Shown: in pieces, positions 7,764 through 17,077 of the stretch | How the letters are laid out: each line of letters starts with the position of its first letter | Position numbering within the stretch: the first letter of the stretch is position 1 | Source: Streptomyces marokkonensis | Lineage (GTDB): Bacteria > Actinomycetota > Actinomycetes > Streptomycetales > Streptomycetaceae | Length of the DNA: 64,000 bases | NCBI RefSeq assembly: GCF_008312835.1 | Contig: NZ_VSKS01000018.1 | Location: forward strand, 105,703-169,702 | Direction of reading: 5' to 3' | Translations under genes and position numbers: made by a program | The notes under the pieces: generated by a model | What the model saw: only the letters and a program-made list of their open reading frames with translations | What the model was told of the DNA's origin: nothing | Databases searched by the model: none

Positions 7764-9344
7764 GTGTCATCAGCGACTCCCGCTGCCCACGCGCCCGACA
7801 CCGTTCTGGTCGTCGACTTCGGCGCGCAGTACGCCCAGCTCATCGCCCGTCGCGTCCGCGAGGCGCGGGTCTACAGCGAGATCGTGCCGAGCACCATGCC
7901 GGTCGCGGAGATGCTCGCCAAGAACCCGGCGGCGATCATCCTCTCCGGCGGCCCCTCGTCCGTGTACGAGGAGGGCGCCCCCCGCCTCGACCGGCAGATC
8001 TTCGAGGCCGGCGTCCCCGTCTTCGGCATGTGCTACGGATTCCAGCTCATGGCCCAGAGCCTGGGCGGCCAGGTGGACAACACCGGGGCCCGTGAGTACG
8101 GCCGTACGGATCTGCACGTCTCCAGGAGCTCCTCCACCCTCTTCGAGGGCACCCCGGACGAGCAGGCCGTCTGGATGTCGCACGGCGACGCCTGCTCCGC
8201 CGCCCCCGAGGGCTTCACCGTCACGGCCTCCACGGACGTGGTCCCGGTCGCCGCGTTCGAGAACGACGACAAGAAGCTCTACGGCGTCCAGTACCACCCC
8301 GAGGTGATGCACTCCACGCACGGGCAGCAGGTGCTGGAGCACTTCCTGTACCGGGGCGCGGGCCTCACCCCGGACTGGACCACGGGCAACGTGATCGAGG
8401 AGCAGGTCGCCGCGATCCGCGAGCAGGTCGGCGACAGGCGCGCCATCTGCGGTCTGTCCGGCGGTGTGGACTCCGCGGTCGCCGCGGCCCTCGTACAGAA
8501 GGCCATCGGCTCCCAGCTGACCTGCGTGTACGTCGACCACGGCCTGATGCGCAAGGGCGAGACCGAGCAGGTCGAGAAGGACTTCGTCGCCGCGACCGGC
8601 GTCCAGCTGAAGGTCGTGGACGCGGAGGAGAGGTTCCTCACCGCGCTCAAGGGCGTCTCCGACCCCGAGGAGAAGCGGAAGATCATCGGCCGGGAGTTCA
8701 TCCGGGTCTTCGAGCAGGCCCAGGCCGAGATCATCGCGGACGAGGGCCCGGCGGTGGAGTTCCTCGTCCAGGGCACCCTCTACCCGGACGTCGTCGAGTC
8801 CGGCGGTGGCACCGGCACCGCCAACATCAAGTCCCACCACAACGTGGGCGGGCTGCCCGAGGACCTCGAGTTCCAGCTCATCGAGCCGCTGCGCAAGCTG
8901 TTCAAGGACGAGGTCCGCATGGTCGGCCAGGAGCTCGGCCTGCCGGAGGAGATCGTCCAGCGCCAGCCGTTCCCCGGGCCCGGCCTCGGCATCCGGATCG
9001 TCGGCGAGGTCACCAAGGAGCGGCTCGACCTGCTCCGCGAGGCCGACGCCATCGCCCGTGAGGAGCTGACCGCCGCCGGGCTCGACCGGGACATCTGGCA
9101 GTGCCCGGTCGTCCTGCTCGCGGACGTGCGGTCCGTGGGTGTCCAGGGCGACGGCCGCACCTACGGTCACCCGATCGTGCTGCGCCCGGTCTCCAGCGAG
9201 GACGCCATGACCGCCGACTGGTCGCGGCTGCCGTACGACGTCCTCGCGAAGATCTCGACCCGCATCACCAACGAGGTGCGGGACGTCAACCGGGTCGTCC
9301 TCGACGTCACCTCGAAGCCGCCGGGGACCATCGAGTGGGAGTAG
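7764..9344 (+). CDS. guaA: GMP synthase (glutamine-hydrolysing)
   Basis: GuaA makes GMP from XMP, ATP and glutamine in the cytoplasm, the last step of guanine nucleotide synthesis. The 526-residue protein has the class I amidotransferase triad (Cys90 in GMCYG, His178 and Glu180 in YHPEV). The ATP-pyrophosphatase loop SGGVDS is at about 232-237, and the dimerisation domain contains [12 protein letters not shown] and ends PPGTIEWE. Length is normal. The GTG start at 7764 follows GGAAGG. It is monocistronic by context: a divergent mutase leader lies upstream and a convergent gene downstream. Confidence 0.97.
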   Translation: MSSATPAAHAPDTVLVVDFGAQYAQLIARRVREARVYSEIVPSTMPVAEMLAKNPAAIILSGGPSSVYEEGAPRLDRQIFEAGVPVFGMCYGFQLMAQSLGGQVDNTGAREYGRTDLHVSRSSSTLFEGTPDEQAVWMSHGDACSAAPEGFTVTASTDVVPVAAFENDDKKLYGVQYHPEVMHSTHGQQVLEHFLYRGAGLTPDWTTGNVIEEQVAAIREQVGDRRAICGLSGGVDSAVAAALVQKAIGSQLTCVYVDHGLMRKGETEQVEKDFVAATGVQLKVVDAEERFLTALKGVSDPEEKRKIIGREFIRVFEQAQAEIIADEGPAVEFLVQGTLYPDVVESGGGTGTANIKSHHNVGGLPEDLEFQLIEPLRKLFKDEVRMVGQELGLPEEIVQRQPFPGPGLGIRIVGEVTKERLDLLREADAIAREELTAAGLDRDIWQCPVVLLADVRSVGVQGDGRTYGHPIVLRPVSSEDAMTADWSRLPYDVLAKISTRITNEVRDVNRVVLDVTSKPPGTIEWE

Positions 9345-9363
9345 TCGCGTAAGTCCCGGCCGG

Positions 9364-9855
9364 TCACGTCCGCTTGAGCGTGCGCACCGGCTCTCCGGGC
9401 TTCCAGACCTGGACGACGAGGTACTTCTCGTCCTCGACGAAGGTCCGTACGACCTCCGTCAGCTCGGTGCGGAAGAGGTGGAACGGCTCCGGCGGTTCCA
9501 CCTCTTCGGCGTACCTGGCGCGGGTTCCCTCGTCCTCGCCGGGGATCTCGACCGCCCGGCCGCTGATCCGGACGTCGCCGCCGCCCATGCCGGTCCCCTC
9601 GCCCGGGTTCGCCTGGAGCGCGAAGCGCGGGTCGCGGCGCAGGTCGAGCGCCTTGAGCGAGTCCGGCATCATGCCGAACCAGAGCTCCCCGTCGAGGAAG
9701 CGGACCTCCAGGCCGGTGGTGCGCGGTGAACCGTCCCTGCGCAGGGTGGCGAGGACGTGGTGGGTGTACGCGGCGAAGCGCTCCTCGACGGTCTTCGCCA
9801 GCTCGGGTTCGGCCGCGGTGAAAGCGCCCCAGTTCGTGCCGGTGTGTGTGCTCAT
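9364..9855 (-). CDS. Pyridoxamine-phosphate-oxidase-fold (flavin/F420-type) protein
   Basis: The 163-residue protein has the split-barrel pattern of this superfamily: an early HHVLATLRRDGSPRTT strand pair, LWFGMMPDSLKALDLRRDPR in the middle and DVRISGRA later. Such proteins bind FMN or F420 and reduce or sense small molecules; which cofactor is used here cannot be told by eye. The start at 9855 is taken as the ATG just before STHTG. The gene converges on guaA with 19 bases between stops. Confidence 0.75.
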   Translation of the reverse strand: MSTHTGTNWGAFTAAEPELAKTVEERFAAYTHHVLATLRRDGSPRTTGLEVRFLDGELWFGMMPDSLKALDLRRDPRFALQANPGEGTGMGGGDVRISGRAVEIPGEDEGTRARYAEEVEPPEPFHLFRTELTEVVRTFVEDEKYLVVQVWKPGEPVRTLKRT

Positions 9856-9918
9856 GCGCACAGTGTGGCGCGGATACCGGACATGTTGTGTCGGGTATTC
9901 GCGCCGGGTACCGGACGG

Positions 9919-10011
9919 TGCCGGGTGCCTGTGCCGGGTACCTGGTCTGAGCCGGGCGCCTGTGCCGGGTAGCTGGTCTGTGCCGGGTGCCTGTGCCGGG
10001 TACCCGGACTG
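9919..10011. repeat. Three tandem 31-bp repeats
   Basis: Units at 9919-9949, 9950-9980 and 9981-10011 are near-identical (a few substitutions each). Each unit holds two copies of a TGCCGGGT-like core. A partial copy precedes them (about 9901-9918). The array fills the divergent promoter region between the split-barrel protein and the aldolase genes. Confidence 0.85.
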
Positions 10012-10103
10012 TGTCCGCTGTCCGGCGTTACGGAACAGAGCTGTCGTCCGGCGCGCCCCGCCGGTAACTTCCGCCCCGTACACAACCCCCCGCGGGAGGA
10101 CTC

Positions 10104-10898
10104 ATGCACGGGCCCACGCCGCCCCTGCCGCTGCCCACCGACAAGCTGCGCTTCGCCATGCCGCCCATGCACGAGTCGGTCGAGGACGAGCGCCGGCACC
10201 GCAAGGAACGGCTCGCGGGCGCGCTGCGGCTGTTCGGGCGGCTCGGCTTCGAGGACGGTGTCTCGGGGCACATCACCGCACGCGACCCGGAGTTCAGCGA
10301 CTGCTTCTGGGTCAACCCGTTCGGCATGCCGTTCCGGCACGTCACCGTGAGCGACCTGGTCCTCGCCAACCGGGACGGCCAGGTCGTCGAGGGCGGCCAC
10401 CACGTCAACCAGGCCGCGTTCACCGTGCACGCCCAGGTGCACGCGGCCCGGCCCGACGTCGTCGCCGTCGCCCACTGCCACTCCGTGCACGGGCGCGCCC
10501 TCGCCGCCCTCGGCGACCTGCTGGACCCCATTACGCAGGAGAGCTGCGCCTTCTACGAGGACCACGCCCTCTACGACGCCTACAGCGGCGTCACCGTCGA
10601 CGCCGAGGAGGGGCGGCGGATCGCCGGGGTGCTCGGCTCCCGCAAGGCGCTGGTGCTGCGCAACCACGGGCTGCTCACCGTGGGGGACTCGGTCGACGCG
10701 GCGGCCTGGTGGTTCGTGACGATGGAGCGGTCCTGCCAGGTGCAGCTCGCCGCGAGGGCCGCGGGCAGGCCCGTCCTCATCGACCACCGGCAGGCGGTCG
10801 CCACGCGGGAGCAGCTCGGCGGCGACCTCGTGGCGTGGATCAACTACCAGCCGATGTGGCAGGAGATCACCCGGAGTGAGCCGGATCTGCTGAGCTGA
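10104..10898 (+). CDS. Class II aldolase/adducin-family protein
   Basis: The 264-residue protein matches the zinc-dependent aldolase/epimerase fold. It has the GVSGHITAR loop, the metal-ligand cluster AHCHSVHG and a third His in RNHGLLTVG. Members cleave or epimerise phosphorylated or free sugars, and some are decarboxylases; the substrate here is unknown. The ATG at 10104 follows GGGAGGA. The N-terminal 30 residues are Pro-rich. The gene stands alone. Confidence 0.85.
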   Translation: MHGPTPPLPLPTDKLRFAMPPMHESVEDERRHRKERLAGALRLFGRLGFEDGVSGHITARDPEFSDCFWVNPFGMPFRHVTVSDLVLANRDGQVVEGGHHVNQAAFTVHAQVHAARPDVVAVAHCHSVHGRALAALGDLLDPITQESCAFYEDHALYDAYSGVTVDAEEGRRIAGVLGSRKALVLRNHGLLTVGDSVDAAAWWFVTMERSCQVQLAARAAGRPVLIDHRQAVATREQLGGDLVAWINYQPMWQEITRSEPDLLS

Positions 10899-11074
10899 GC
10901 GTGGGCGGTCAACTCGACGCCTTGGAATTCACCCGCACGGACCGGGCCTGCCGGACGGGAAGCGTGTGCGGTAGGGCACAATTCGCTGTCGTCACGGGGG
11001 GCTTGCGTGGGGGTCCTCGGCGGTGAACGTGGTGGTGTCGTGGTGGTTGACGGTGGGGAAGGCGGGCTGCGGGC

Positions 11075-12355
11075 GTGGCGGTGCAGGAGGCGAGACAGGG
11101 CGGCGCGCACGCGGGCCCGCACGAGGGCGGCTGCACCTGCGGGGACTGTCCGCACGGGGCGCGTGAGGGGCATCGGCGCGCGGTCGCCGCGTTCCTGCTG
11201 AAGCGCGACGAGTTCGCGGCCGGGCAGGGGGTGCCTGCCGCGGTGGCCCACTCCGCGTCCGCCTCCCGGCAGTGGGTGTCGGAGGAACTGACCCAGGCCG
11301 CGGAGGCCGTCGCCGAGCGGGGGCGGGCCGAGGGCGCGGCGTGGCTGGAACGCCTGTGGCAGCGGACCGCGGTGGTGGTCTGGGCGGCGGTGGTGCTGCT
11401 GCTCCTCGGTCAGGCGCTCACGGCGATCGGCGCGGGGTGGACCGTCGCGCGCACCGCCGGGCTGCTGGCCGCGCTGGTGGTGGCCGGGGCACTGACCGCC
11501 GCGTCGTGGTTCCACCGGACCCGTGGTGGTGCGCTGGCGCCGGTGATCGGGGAGGACAACCGGCTCTCCACGTCCCGTGCGGTGGCTGCGTGCTGGGTGC
11601 TGTTCCTGGCGTTCGCGGTGCTCGTTCTGGTGGGGCAGTTGGCGGCCGCCTCGGGGAACCGGGAGCGGGATGCGCTGATCGACGGGCTCGAACTGGCCCG
11701 CGCCGCGGGCGTGGTGACCGTGCTGGCCGTGGTCTGCGGGATCGCTGTACTGGTGCGGCGGGTCGTCGGGCTGCGAGTGCAGGGGCAGCGGCTGCAGAAG
11801 GTGCGTGCGCACCGGCCCAGGGCGGCGGATCTGCTGACCGACGATGCGGGGCGGGGGAGTTTCGCCGACATCCAGTACGTCGTGATCAGCGGTGTCGCTC
11901 TGGCGTTCGCGGCGGTGCGGCTGGCCCGGCGGCCGGATCAGTTGCCGGATCTGCCGTGGGGGCTGGCGGTGGTGGTGCTGGTGTCGGCGGGGACCTATCT
12001 CGCGGGGAAGTACGCGGAGGGCGGGCGTCCGGTGATCCTGTCGGTGGTGCGGGCGCGGGAGGCGGGCGATCTGGACGCGCCGATCCGCACCGGTGACGAC
12101 ATCGAGATCCGGGGGGCCGGGTTCGTGCCGGTGGGGGCGCAGGGGGCTGACCGGTTGTCGCGGATGGTGGTGCGGGTGGGGGCGGTGAACGTGCATGTGC
12201 CGCTGGTGCCGGTCACGGGCGGGTTCGACAACCCGACGGACGCGCTGCTGACGGTGCCGGTGCCGGCGGAGGTGGAGCCGGGCCGGGTGGATGTCCAGGT
12301 GGTCACGGCAGCGGGCGTGGAGACGAACCGGTACACGATCGACGTGACGGAGTAG
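11075..12355 (+). CDS. Polytopic membrane protein with N-terminal Cys cluster and C-terminal IPT-like domain
   Basis: I do not recognise a named family. The 426-residue protein starts with a short segment containing CTCGDC followed by His. A helical soluble region of about 70 residues comes next, then four or five membrane helices (about residues 98-295). The C-terminal 100 residues have strand-rich, Gly-punctuated sequence (IEIRGAGFVP, then VPVPAEVEPGRVDVQVVT) that resembles IPT/TIG Ig-like folds. An in-frame stop at 11048 makes GTG 11075 the first possible start. Topology and function are inferred. Confidence 0.7.
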   Translation: MAVQEARQGGAHAGPHEGGCTCGDCPHGAREGHRRAVAAFLLKRDEFAAGQGVPAAVAHSASASRQWVSEELTQAAEAVAERGRAEGAAWLERLWQRTAVVVWAAVVLLLLGQALTAIGAGWTVARTAGLLAALVVAGALTAASWFHRTRGGALAPVIGEDNRLSTSRAVAACWVLFLAFAVLVLVGQLAAASGNRERDALIDGLELARAAGVVTVLAVVCGIAVLVRRVVGLRVQGQRLQKVRAHRPRAADLLTDDAGRGSFADIQYVVISGVALAFAAVRLARRPDQLPDLPWGLAVVVLVSAGTYLAGKYAEGGRPVILSVVRAREAGDLDAPIRTGDDIEIRGAGFVPVGAQGADRLSRMVVRVGAVNVHVPLVPVTGGFDNPTDALLTVPVPAEVEPGRVDVQVVTAAGVETNRYTIDVTE

Positions 12356-12713
12356 GGCCGATGGCTGCGGCTGTCCCTGCGGTGGGAGTGCGCGTAGCGC
12401 CTACGGGTGGGGGGTGGGTCGGGGCCGGGTCGGGGGTGTACGTCCTCGGACTGGCGCGACCGGGCCTCTCGGTGGAGGTGCGGGGCGCCGACTCGCACCA
12501 GCCGCTGCGGGCGCACACCCCCGCCCCGTCCCCTCCGCGCCGTACGCGGCCACTGCCGCGCCGCCTTCCCGCGGGCAGTCGTGCCGCTCGGGCGGTGCTG
12601 CGCGCCGAACCCGCCGAAGAAAAGCCCGCGCACAGGGTTGAGCCCCGGCCAATCGTCGTACGTATGGTCTGTTGAGGAGGCCCCGGCACGGCAGTGAAGG
12701 GCGGCACACAGCG
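12356..12713. other. Intergenic region of 358 bases
   Basis: No convincing gene. A weak promoter for the DoxX gene may lie here (TTGAGC at 12638, TATGGT at 12663, 19 bases apart). Open frames in it are compositional shadows. Confidence 0.4.
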
Positions 12714-13244
12714 ATGACCCACGGTATGCGCGCGCACACGCACTCCCCGCACCTCGACGGCGACAGGGACTGGCGGGACACCGCCACCCGCTACGCCCTC
12801 GTGCCCCTGCGGATCTTCCTCGGGATCACCTTCATCTACGCCGGCCTGGACAAACTCACGGACAGCGCCTTCATGAAGGACTCTGGTGCCGGTTCCATCG
12901 GCGACATGATGCGCGGAGTCCGGGACTCCTCCGCCATCCCCGCGCTGGTCGACATGGCGCTGGAAAGCCCCGTCGCCTTCGGTTACGCCATCGCCGTGGG
13001 GGAGTTGGCCGTCGGGATCGGTGTTTTGCTCGGTCTGCTCACCCGGCTGGCCGCCCTCGGCGGTGCGCTGATCTCCCTCAGCCTGTGGCTGACCGTGAGC
13101 TGGGCCGCCGATCCCTACTATTACGGCAACGACCTCCCGTACCTCATGGGCTGGATCCCCCTGGTGCTGGCGGGCGCTCCGCTGCTGTCCGTGGACGCCG
13201 CCCTTCGGGCACGGCGACGGCGGCGGACGGGGGAGTACCGGTAG
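12714..13244 (+). CDS. DoxX-family membrane protein
   Basis: The 176-residue protein has four membrane helices in the DoxX pattern: RIFLGITFIYAGLDKLTD early, then AIAVGELAVGIGVLLGLLTR, a middle helix and a short C-terminal Arg tail. DoxX proteins are linked to quinone or thiol redox functions at the membrane; a partner is not visible. The ATG at 12714 follows GAAGGGCGG at a somewhat long spacing; a TTG at 12672 or ATG at 12726 are alternatives. The neighbour downstream is convergent, seven bases away. Confidence 0.8.
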   Translation: MTHGMRAHTHSPHLDGDRDWRDTATRYALVPLRIFLGITFIYAGLDKLTDSAFMKDSGAGSIGDMMRGVRDSSAIPALVDMALESPVAFGYAIAVGELAVGIGVLLGLLTRLAALGGALISLSLWLTVSWAADPYYYGNDLPYLMGWIPLVLAGAPLLSVDAALRARRRRRTGEYR

Positions 13245-13251
13245 GTTCTCG

Positions 13252-13467
13252 TCATGCCGTGGAGCGCGCCCTCTCGCGGCGGCCGCGTATGCGGCCGGTC
13301 AGGAAACCCACCGCGCCGGCCAGGCAGAGGCCGCCCATGACAACCGGGATCACCACGAACCACGGGGTTTCCCAGGCGCCGCCCGCGTCGCCGGCGTAGA
13401 TCACCGCGGCGAGGGTGAGGAACGTGCCCGCGACCAGCCTGCCGGGCTGGAACTCATGACGTAGCAC
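13252..13467 (-). CDS. Small two-helix membrane protein
   Basis: The 71-residue product has two hydrophobic segments (about 11-27 and 36-58) and a basic C-terminus GRIRGRRERA. It starts with GTG and overlaps the end of the PspC-protein gene by 14 bases, so it is translationally coupled to it. Function unknown; context places it in the envelope-stress module. Confidence 0.7.
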   Translation of the reverse strand: MLRHEFQPGRLVAGTFLTLAAVIYAGDAGGAWETPWFVVIPVVMGGLCLAGAVGFLTGRIRGRRERARSTA

Positions 13468-14845
13468 GGCTCACCTCCGCCTGTCCCGCCCCGACCTGGA
13501 GCTCGAGGTCGAGCGTGCCCGCCTCCTTGGCGCCGGGGGGCGGTTCCAGGGTCACCTCCTTGTGCTTGCCCGGGGCCACGTCCACGTCCTTCTGCTCGTC
13601 ACCCGGCAACTGGATGTCGCCCACGCCCACGTCGATGCTCAGCTTCACGGTCACGTCCCGGGGCACGATCACGTGGATCCGGCCGAGGCCGACATCGGCC
13701 CGGGTCGAGACGGTGTCGTTCCCGGGGACGCGTATCGCGGACAGGTCCAGTTCGCCCTCGCCCGCGCCCAGGTCGTAGACCGGACGTAGCTGCGCGACCG
13801 AGGTGGGCTCCCACGTCGTGCGTGTCCAGTCGGTGCCGATGTCCTCGGGCACGGCCGTCGCGCCGGCGAGCAGGCCCGCCGTGATGACCGCCAGGATGAT
13901 CGATCCCGCACCGGTGCGCCCGAGGAACGCGCTGACGGCCACGCCGATGCCGAAGACGGCGAGCGCGCAGGCGAGACCGGTCTGCAGGCTGGTGCCGAGA
14001 GGGTGTGCCTCCCACGTCAGACCGGTGCCGAGACCGGCCGCGAGCAGGGCAAGAAGGAAGATCCAGCCGCCTATCGCGCGGGGGCCGCGCGGCTTCGGCG
14101 GCCGCTGGAGGGGTGCGTACGTCCTGTCGCGGACGCCGGTGCGGGAGTCGAGGCTGATGTTGACGGCGGCGGCGATGTCCAGGTCGCGGGAGTCCCGGGG
14201 GCCCCACAGATAGCCCGTGCCGCCGACATGGGTGCCGTCCTTGACGATGGGGTCGCGCCACCAGGAGGGGAAGGCGGTGGGTGCGGGCGGCGCCTGCGGC
14301 TCGGGAGGTGCGTCGGCGACGGCCTGGGCGGCGATGTGGTCGGGGCTGGGGGTGCCGCGCCGCCGCGACCAGTACCCGGCGCCGGCGAGCAGCAGGGAGA
14401 GTATGACGGCGAAGCTCAGCACTCCGTCGTTGCTCAGCATGGTGAGGAAGACGCCGCAGCCGACCAGGGCGAACAGCACGGCCGTCAGGGTGTGGCCGTC
14501 GACCCGGCCGGTCAGCAGCCGGCGGATCTCGTTCTCCTCCTCGTCGTCGTAGGGGACGAAGAGCCAGGCGAAGCCGTAGAAGATGAGGCCGATGCCGCCG
14601 GTGGCGGACAGGACCGCGAGCGTGATCCGGAAGATCACCGGGTCCATGTCGCACTGCCGGCCGAGCCCCGCGCACACCCCGCCGAGCATCTGGTGCCGGC
14701 GGTCGCGCCGGAAGCGCTCGCCCGCCTCCGCGGGATCGGTGTCGCCGGTCGGCTTCGGCTGCGCGGCGGTCGCCCCCTCCTTCCCGGGCGCGCCCGGGCC
14801 GGAGCCGGGTCCCGGACCCGTCGCGGCGTGCTGGTGATCGGTCAT
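13454..14845 (-). CDS. PspC-domain membrane protein, LiaF-like
   Basis: The 463-residue protein opens with a Pro/Gly-rich cytoplasmic tail. A PspC domain follows at about 45-100 (HQMLGGVCAGLGRQC, then a helix ending FAWLFVPYDDEEE), with four further membrane helices in pairs. The C-terminus (about 370-463) is strand-rich, with GLGRIHVIVPRDVTV and GVGDIQLPG, as in LiaF-type proteins that restrain a neighbouring sensor kinase. It is divergent from a PspC-bearing histidine kinase, which supports a LiaFSR-like role in sensing envelope stress. ATG at 14845. Confidence 0.8.
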   Translation of the reverse strand: MTDHQHAATGPGPGSGPGAPGKEGATAAQPKPTGDTDPAEAGERFRRDRRHQMLGGVCAGLGRQCDMDPVIFRITLAVLSATGGIGLIFYGFAWLFVPYDDEEENEIRRLLTGRVDGHTLTAVLFALVGCGVFLTMLSNDGVLSFAVILSLLLAGAGYWSRRRGTPSPDHIAAQAVADAPPEPQAPPAPTAFPSWWRDPIVKDGTHVGGTGYLWGPRDSRDLDIAAAVNISLDSRTGVRDRTYAPLQRPPKPRGPRAIGGWIFLLALLAAGLGTGLTWEAHPLGTSLQTGLACALAVFGIGVAVSAFLGRTGAGSIILAVITAGLLAGATAVPEDIGTDWTRTTWEPTSVAQLRPVYDLGAGEGELDLSAIRVPGNDTVSTRADVGLGRIHVIVPRDVTVKLSIDVGVGDIQLPGDEQKDVDVAPGKHKEVTLEPPPGAKEAGTLDLELQVGAGQAEVSRATS

Positions 14846-14888
14846 GGGTCCATGGTGACGGGCGAGTCGCCGTGGCGGCAGTCAGCAT

Positions 14889-14988
14889 GACCCTGGCCGG
14901 ACCCTGATATCGGTCCCTGAGGGGGCCGGGGGAGCGTTCGAAAGGCCCGGGGCGTGGAGATCAGGGGAGTCTCCGGGCCCGACCCTGA
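14889..14988. promoter_or_regulatory. Repeated GACCCTGA-type motifs in the shared promoter region
   Basis: GACCCTGG (14889), GACCCTGA (14900), GTCCCTGA (14913) and GACCCTGA (14981) occur in the same direction between the divergent PspC-protein and kinase genes. The first two are 11 bases apart, one helical turn. They are candidate binding sites for the adjacent NarL-type regulator. Confidence 0.4.
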
Positions 14989-15023
14989 TGCTCCGGCAGT
15001 TCGGGCGTGTGACCATCGTTGGC

Positions 15024-16316
15024 ATGTCGGAAGCCGCAGCAGCGCCACTCGCCGGGCCGCGGCCGCCGCGCAAGCTCTACCGCAGCAGTGACGGACGCTG
15101 GCTCGGTGGTGTGGCGCGGGGGCTGGCCGGACACCTCGGGCTGCCCGTGATCTGGGTACGTCTGGTCTTCGTCGGTCTGTTCATGGCCGACGGTCTCGGC
15201 GCCCTGCTGTACGCCGCGTTCTGGTTCTTCGTACCGCTCGGCGTCGGCGGCGTGGACGCGCAGAAGCCGCCCTCGCTGGTGACGACCGAGACCTCGCCGG
15301 ACGGCCGGCGCCGGCTCGTGACCCGCAGACCGGACAAGGGGCAGATCGTCGCCCTGCTCCTCATGGTCGTGGTGGCCATGATCTTCGTGGGCAACGTGAA
15401 CCTGAGCAACGGGACCCGGGCCTACCTCTGGCCGACCGTCCTGGTCGGTGCCGGTGTCGCCCTGGTGTGGCGGCAGGCGGACAACGCGCGCCGGGCCCGC
15501 TGGATGGAGGTCGGCCGGCGCCGCCGCACGGTCACGCTGCTGCGGGCCGTGGCCGGTGTGCTGCTGGTGACGGCGGGCGCCTCGGGCATCTTCGTCCTGC
15601 GGGGTTCCGGCAGCCACCTCGGGTCGGTGCTCCAGGCGGCCCTCGCGGTCCTCGTGGGCATAGCGCTCCTCGCCGGCCCCTACCTCGTCCGCATGACGCA
15701 GGACCTCTCCGAGGAGCGCCTGATGCGCATCCGGGCGCAGGAGCGCGCGGAGGTCGCCGCCCATGTCCACGACTCGGTGCTGCACACCCTCACCCTGATC
15801 CAGCGCAACGCGGACAACGCGGGCGAGGTGCGCCGGCTGGCCCGTGCCCAGGAGCGCGACCTGCGCGCCTGGCTCTACAAACCGGAGGGCAACGGCAAGG
15901 ACGAGGACGAGGAGCCCACCACCCTCGCCGAGGCCGTGAAGCGCAATGCCGCCGAGGTCGAGGACAAGCACGGCGTCCCCCTCGAGGTCGTCGTCGTCGG
16001 CGACTGCCCGCTCGACGAGAGAATCGGCGCACAGATGCAGGCCGCGCGGGAAGCAATGGTCAACGCCGCCAAGTACGGTGGCGAGGGAGGCGCGGTTCAG
16101 GTCTACGCCGAAGTCGAGGGGAAGACGGTCTTCGTGTCCGTCCGGGACCGCGGTCCGGGCTTCGACCCGGACTCGATACCCGCCGACCGGATGGGCGTCA
16201 GGGAATCGATCATCGGCCGCATGGAGCGCAACGGCGGCACGGCGCGGCTGCGCGCGGTGCCGGACGGCGGCACGGAGGTCGAGCTGGAGATGGAGAGGGC
16301 GGAGAAGACGTCATGA
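15024..16316 (+). CDS. PspC-domain sensor histidine kinase (LiaS/NarX-like)
   Basis: The 430-residue protein fuses an N-terminal PspC domain (about 20-80, GRWLGGVARGLAGHL) to four or so membrane helices and a HisKA_3 kinase core. The phospho-acceptor is His249 in HVHDSVLHTL. The ATPase domain has EAMVNAAKYGG (N box) and DRGPGFD (G1 box). It should phosphorylate the regulator encoded next, whose ATG overlaps its TGA. ATG 15024 is chosen; an in-frame ATG at 14988 would add 12 residues and overlap a GACCCTGA motif. Confidence 0.88.
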   Translation: MSEAAAAPLAGPRPPRKLYRSSDGRWLGGVARGLAGHLGLPVIWVRLVFVGLFMADGLGALLYAAFWFFVPLGVGGVDAQKPPSLVTTETSPDGRRRLVTRRPDKGQIVALLLMVVVAMIFVGNVNLSNGTRAYLWPTVLVGAGVALVWRQADNARRARWMEVGRRRRTVTLLRAVAGVLLVTAGASGIFVLRGSGSHLGSVLQAALAVLVGIALLAGPYLVRMTQDLSEERLMRIRAQERAEVAAHVHDSVLHTLTLIQRNADNAGEVRRLARAQERDLRAWLYKPEGNGKDEDEEPTTLAEAVKRNAAEVEDKHGVPLEVVVVGDCPLDERIGAQMQAAREAMVNAAKYGGEGGAVQVYAEVEGKTVFVSVRDRGPGFDPDSIPADRMGVRESIIGRMERNGGTARLRAVPDGGTEVELEMERAEKTS

Positions 16317-17056
16317 GCGAGCCGACCGAGGCGAACGCAGCGGCGGGAGCGGCACAGGGGGCCCAGGCCGCGGAGCCGGCCGGCGGCACCGCCGGGCGGC
16401 ATGTCCGGGTTGTTCTCGTCGACGACCACCGCATGTTCCGCACGGGGGTCCAGGCCGAGATCGGGCAGACCGAGCAGACGGGTGTCGAGGTGGTCGGCGA
16501 GGCCGCCGACGTCGACCAGGCGGTCACGGTCATCACCGCGACCCGGCCGGAGGTGGTCCTGCTCGACGTGCACCTGCCCGGTGGCGGAGGTGTGGAAGTG
16601 CTGCGCCGCTGCGCGCCGTTGATGGGCGACACCGAGCAGCCGGTCCGTTTCCTCGCCCTGTCCGTGTCGGACGCTGCGGAGGACGTGATCGGGGTGATCC
16701 GGGGAGGTGCCCGGGGCTACGTCACCAAGACGATCACCGGGACCGACCTGGTCGACTCGATCTTCCGGGTCCAGGAGGGCGACGCGGTCTTCTCGCCGCG
16801 ACTGGCCGGCTTCGTGCTGGACGCCTTCGCCTCGACCGACGCCCCGCCGGTCGACGAGGACCTGGACCGCCTCACCCAGCGCGAGCGGGAGGTGCTGCGG
16901 CTGATCGCCCGCGGGTACGCGTACAAGGAGATAGCCAAGCAGCTGTTCATCTCGGTGAAGACGGTCGAGTCGCATGTCTCGGCGGTGCTGCGCAAGCTCC
17001 AGCTGTCCAACCGCCACGAACTGACCCGCTGGGCGACGGCGCGGCGACTGGTGTGA
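16313..17056 (+). CDS. NarL/FixJ-family response regulator
   Basis: The 247-residue protein has a receiver domain from about residue 25 (VVLVDDHRMF) with the phospho-acceptor Asp85 in LLDVHLPG, followed by a LuxR-type helix-turn-helix (LTQREREVLRLIARGYAYKE, then VKTVESHVSAVLRKL). The first 25 residues are an Ala/Gly-rich extension. It is coupled to the kinase by an ATGA overlap. Likely targets are its own divergent promoter region and the PspC-protein gene. Confidence 0.92.
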   Translation: MSEPTEANAAAGAAQGAQAAEPAGGTAGRHVRVVLVDDHRMFRTGVQAEIGQTEQTGVEVVGEAADVDQAVTVITATRPEVVLLDVHLPGGGGVEVLRRCAPLMGDTEQPVRFLALSVSDAAEDVIGVIRGGARGYVTKTITGTDLVDSIFRVQEGDAVFSPRLAGFVLDAFASTDAPPVDEDLDRLTQREREVLRLIARGYAYKEIAKQLFISVKTVESHVSAVLRKLQLSNRHELTRWATARRLV

Positions 17057-17077
17057 CCTGCCCCGAGGGGGTACCGC

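Noticed and set aside
9919-10011. Tandem repeats considered as a CRISPR array
   Set aside because: The units abut directly without unique spacers and no cas genes are near.
12361-12675. 104-codon frame between the IPT-like and DoxX genes
   Set aside because: Arg/Pro-rich, no ribosome site, runs through the likely DoxX promoter.
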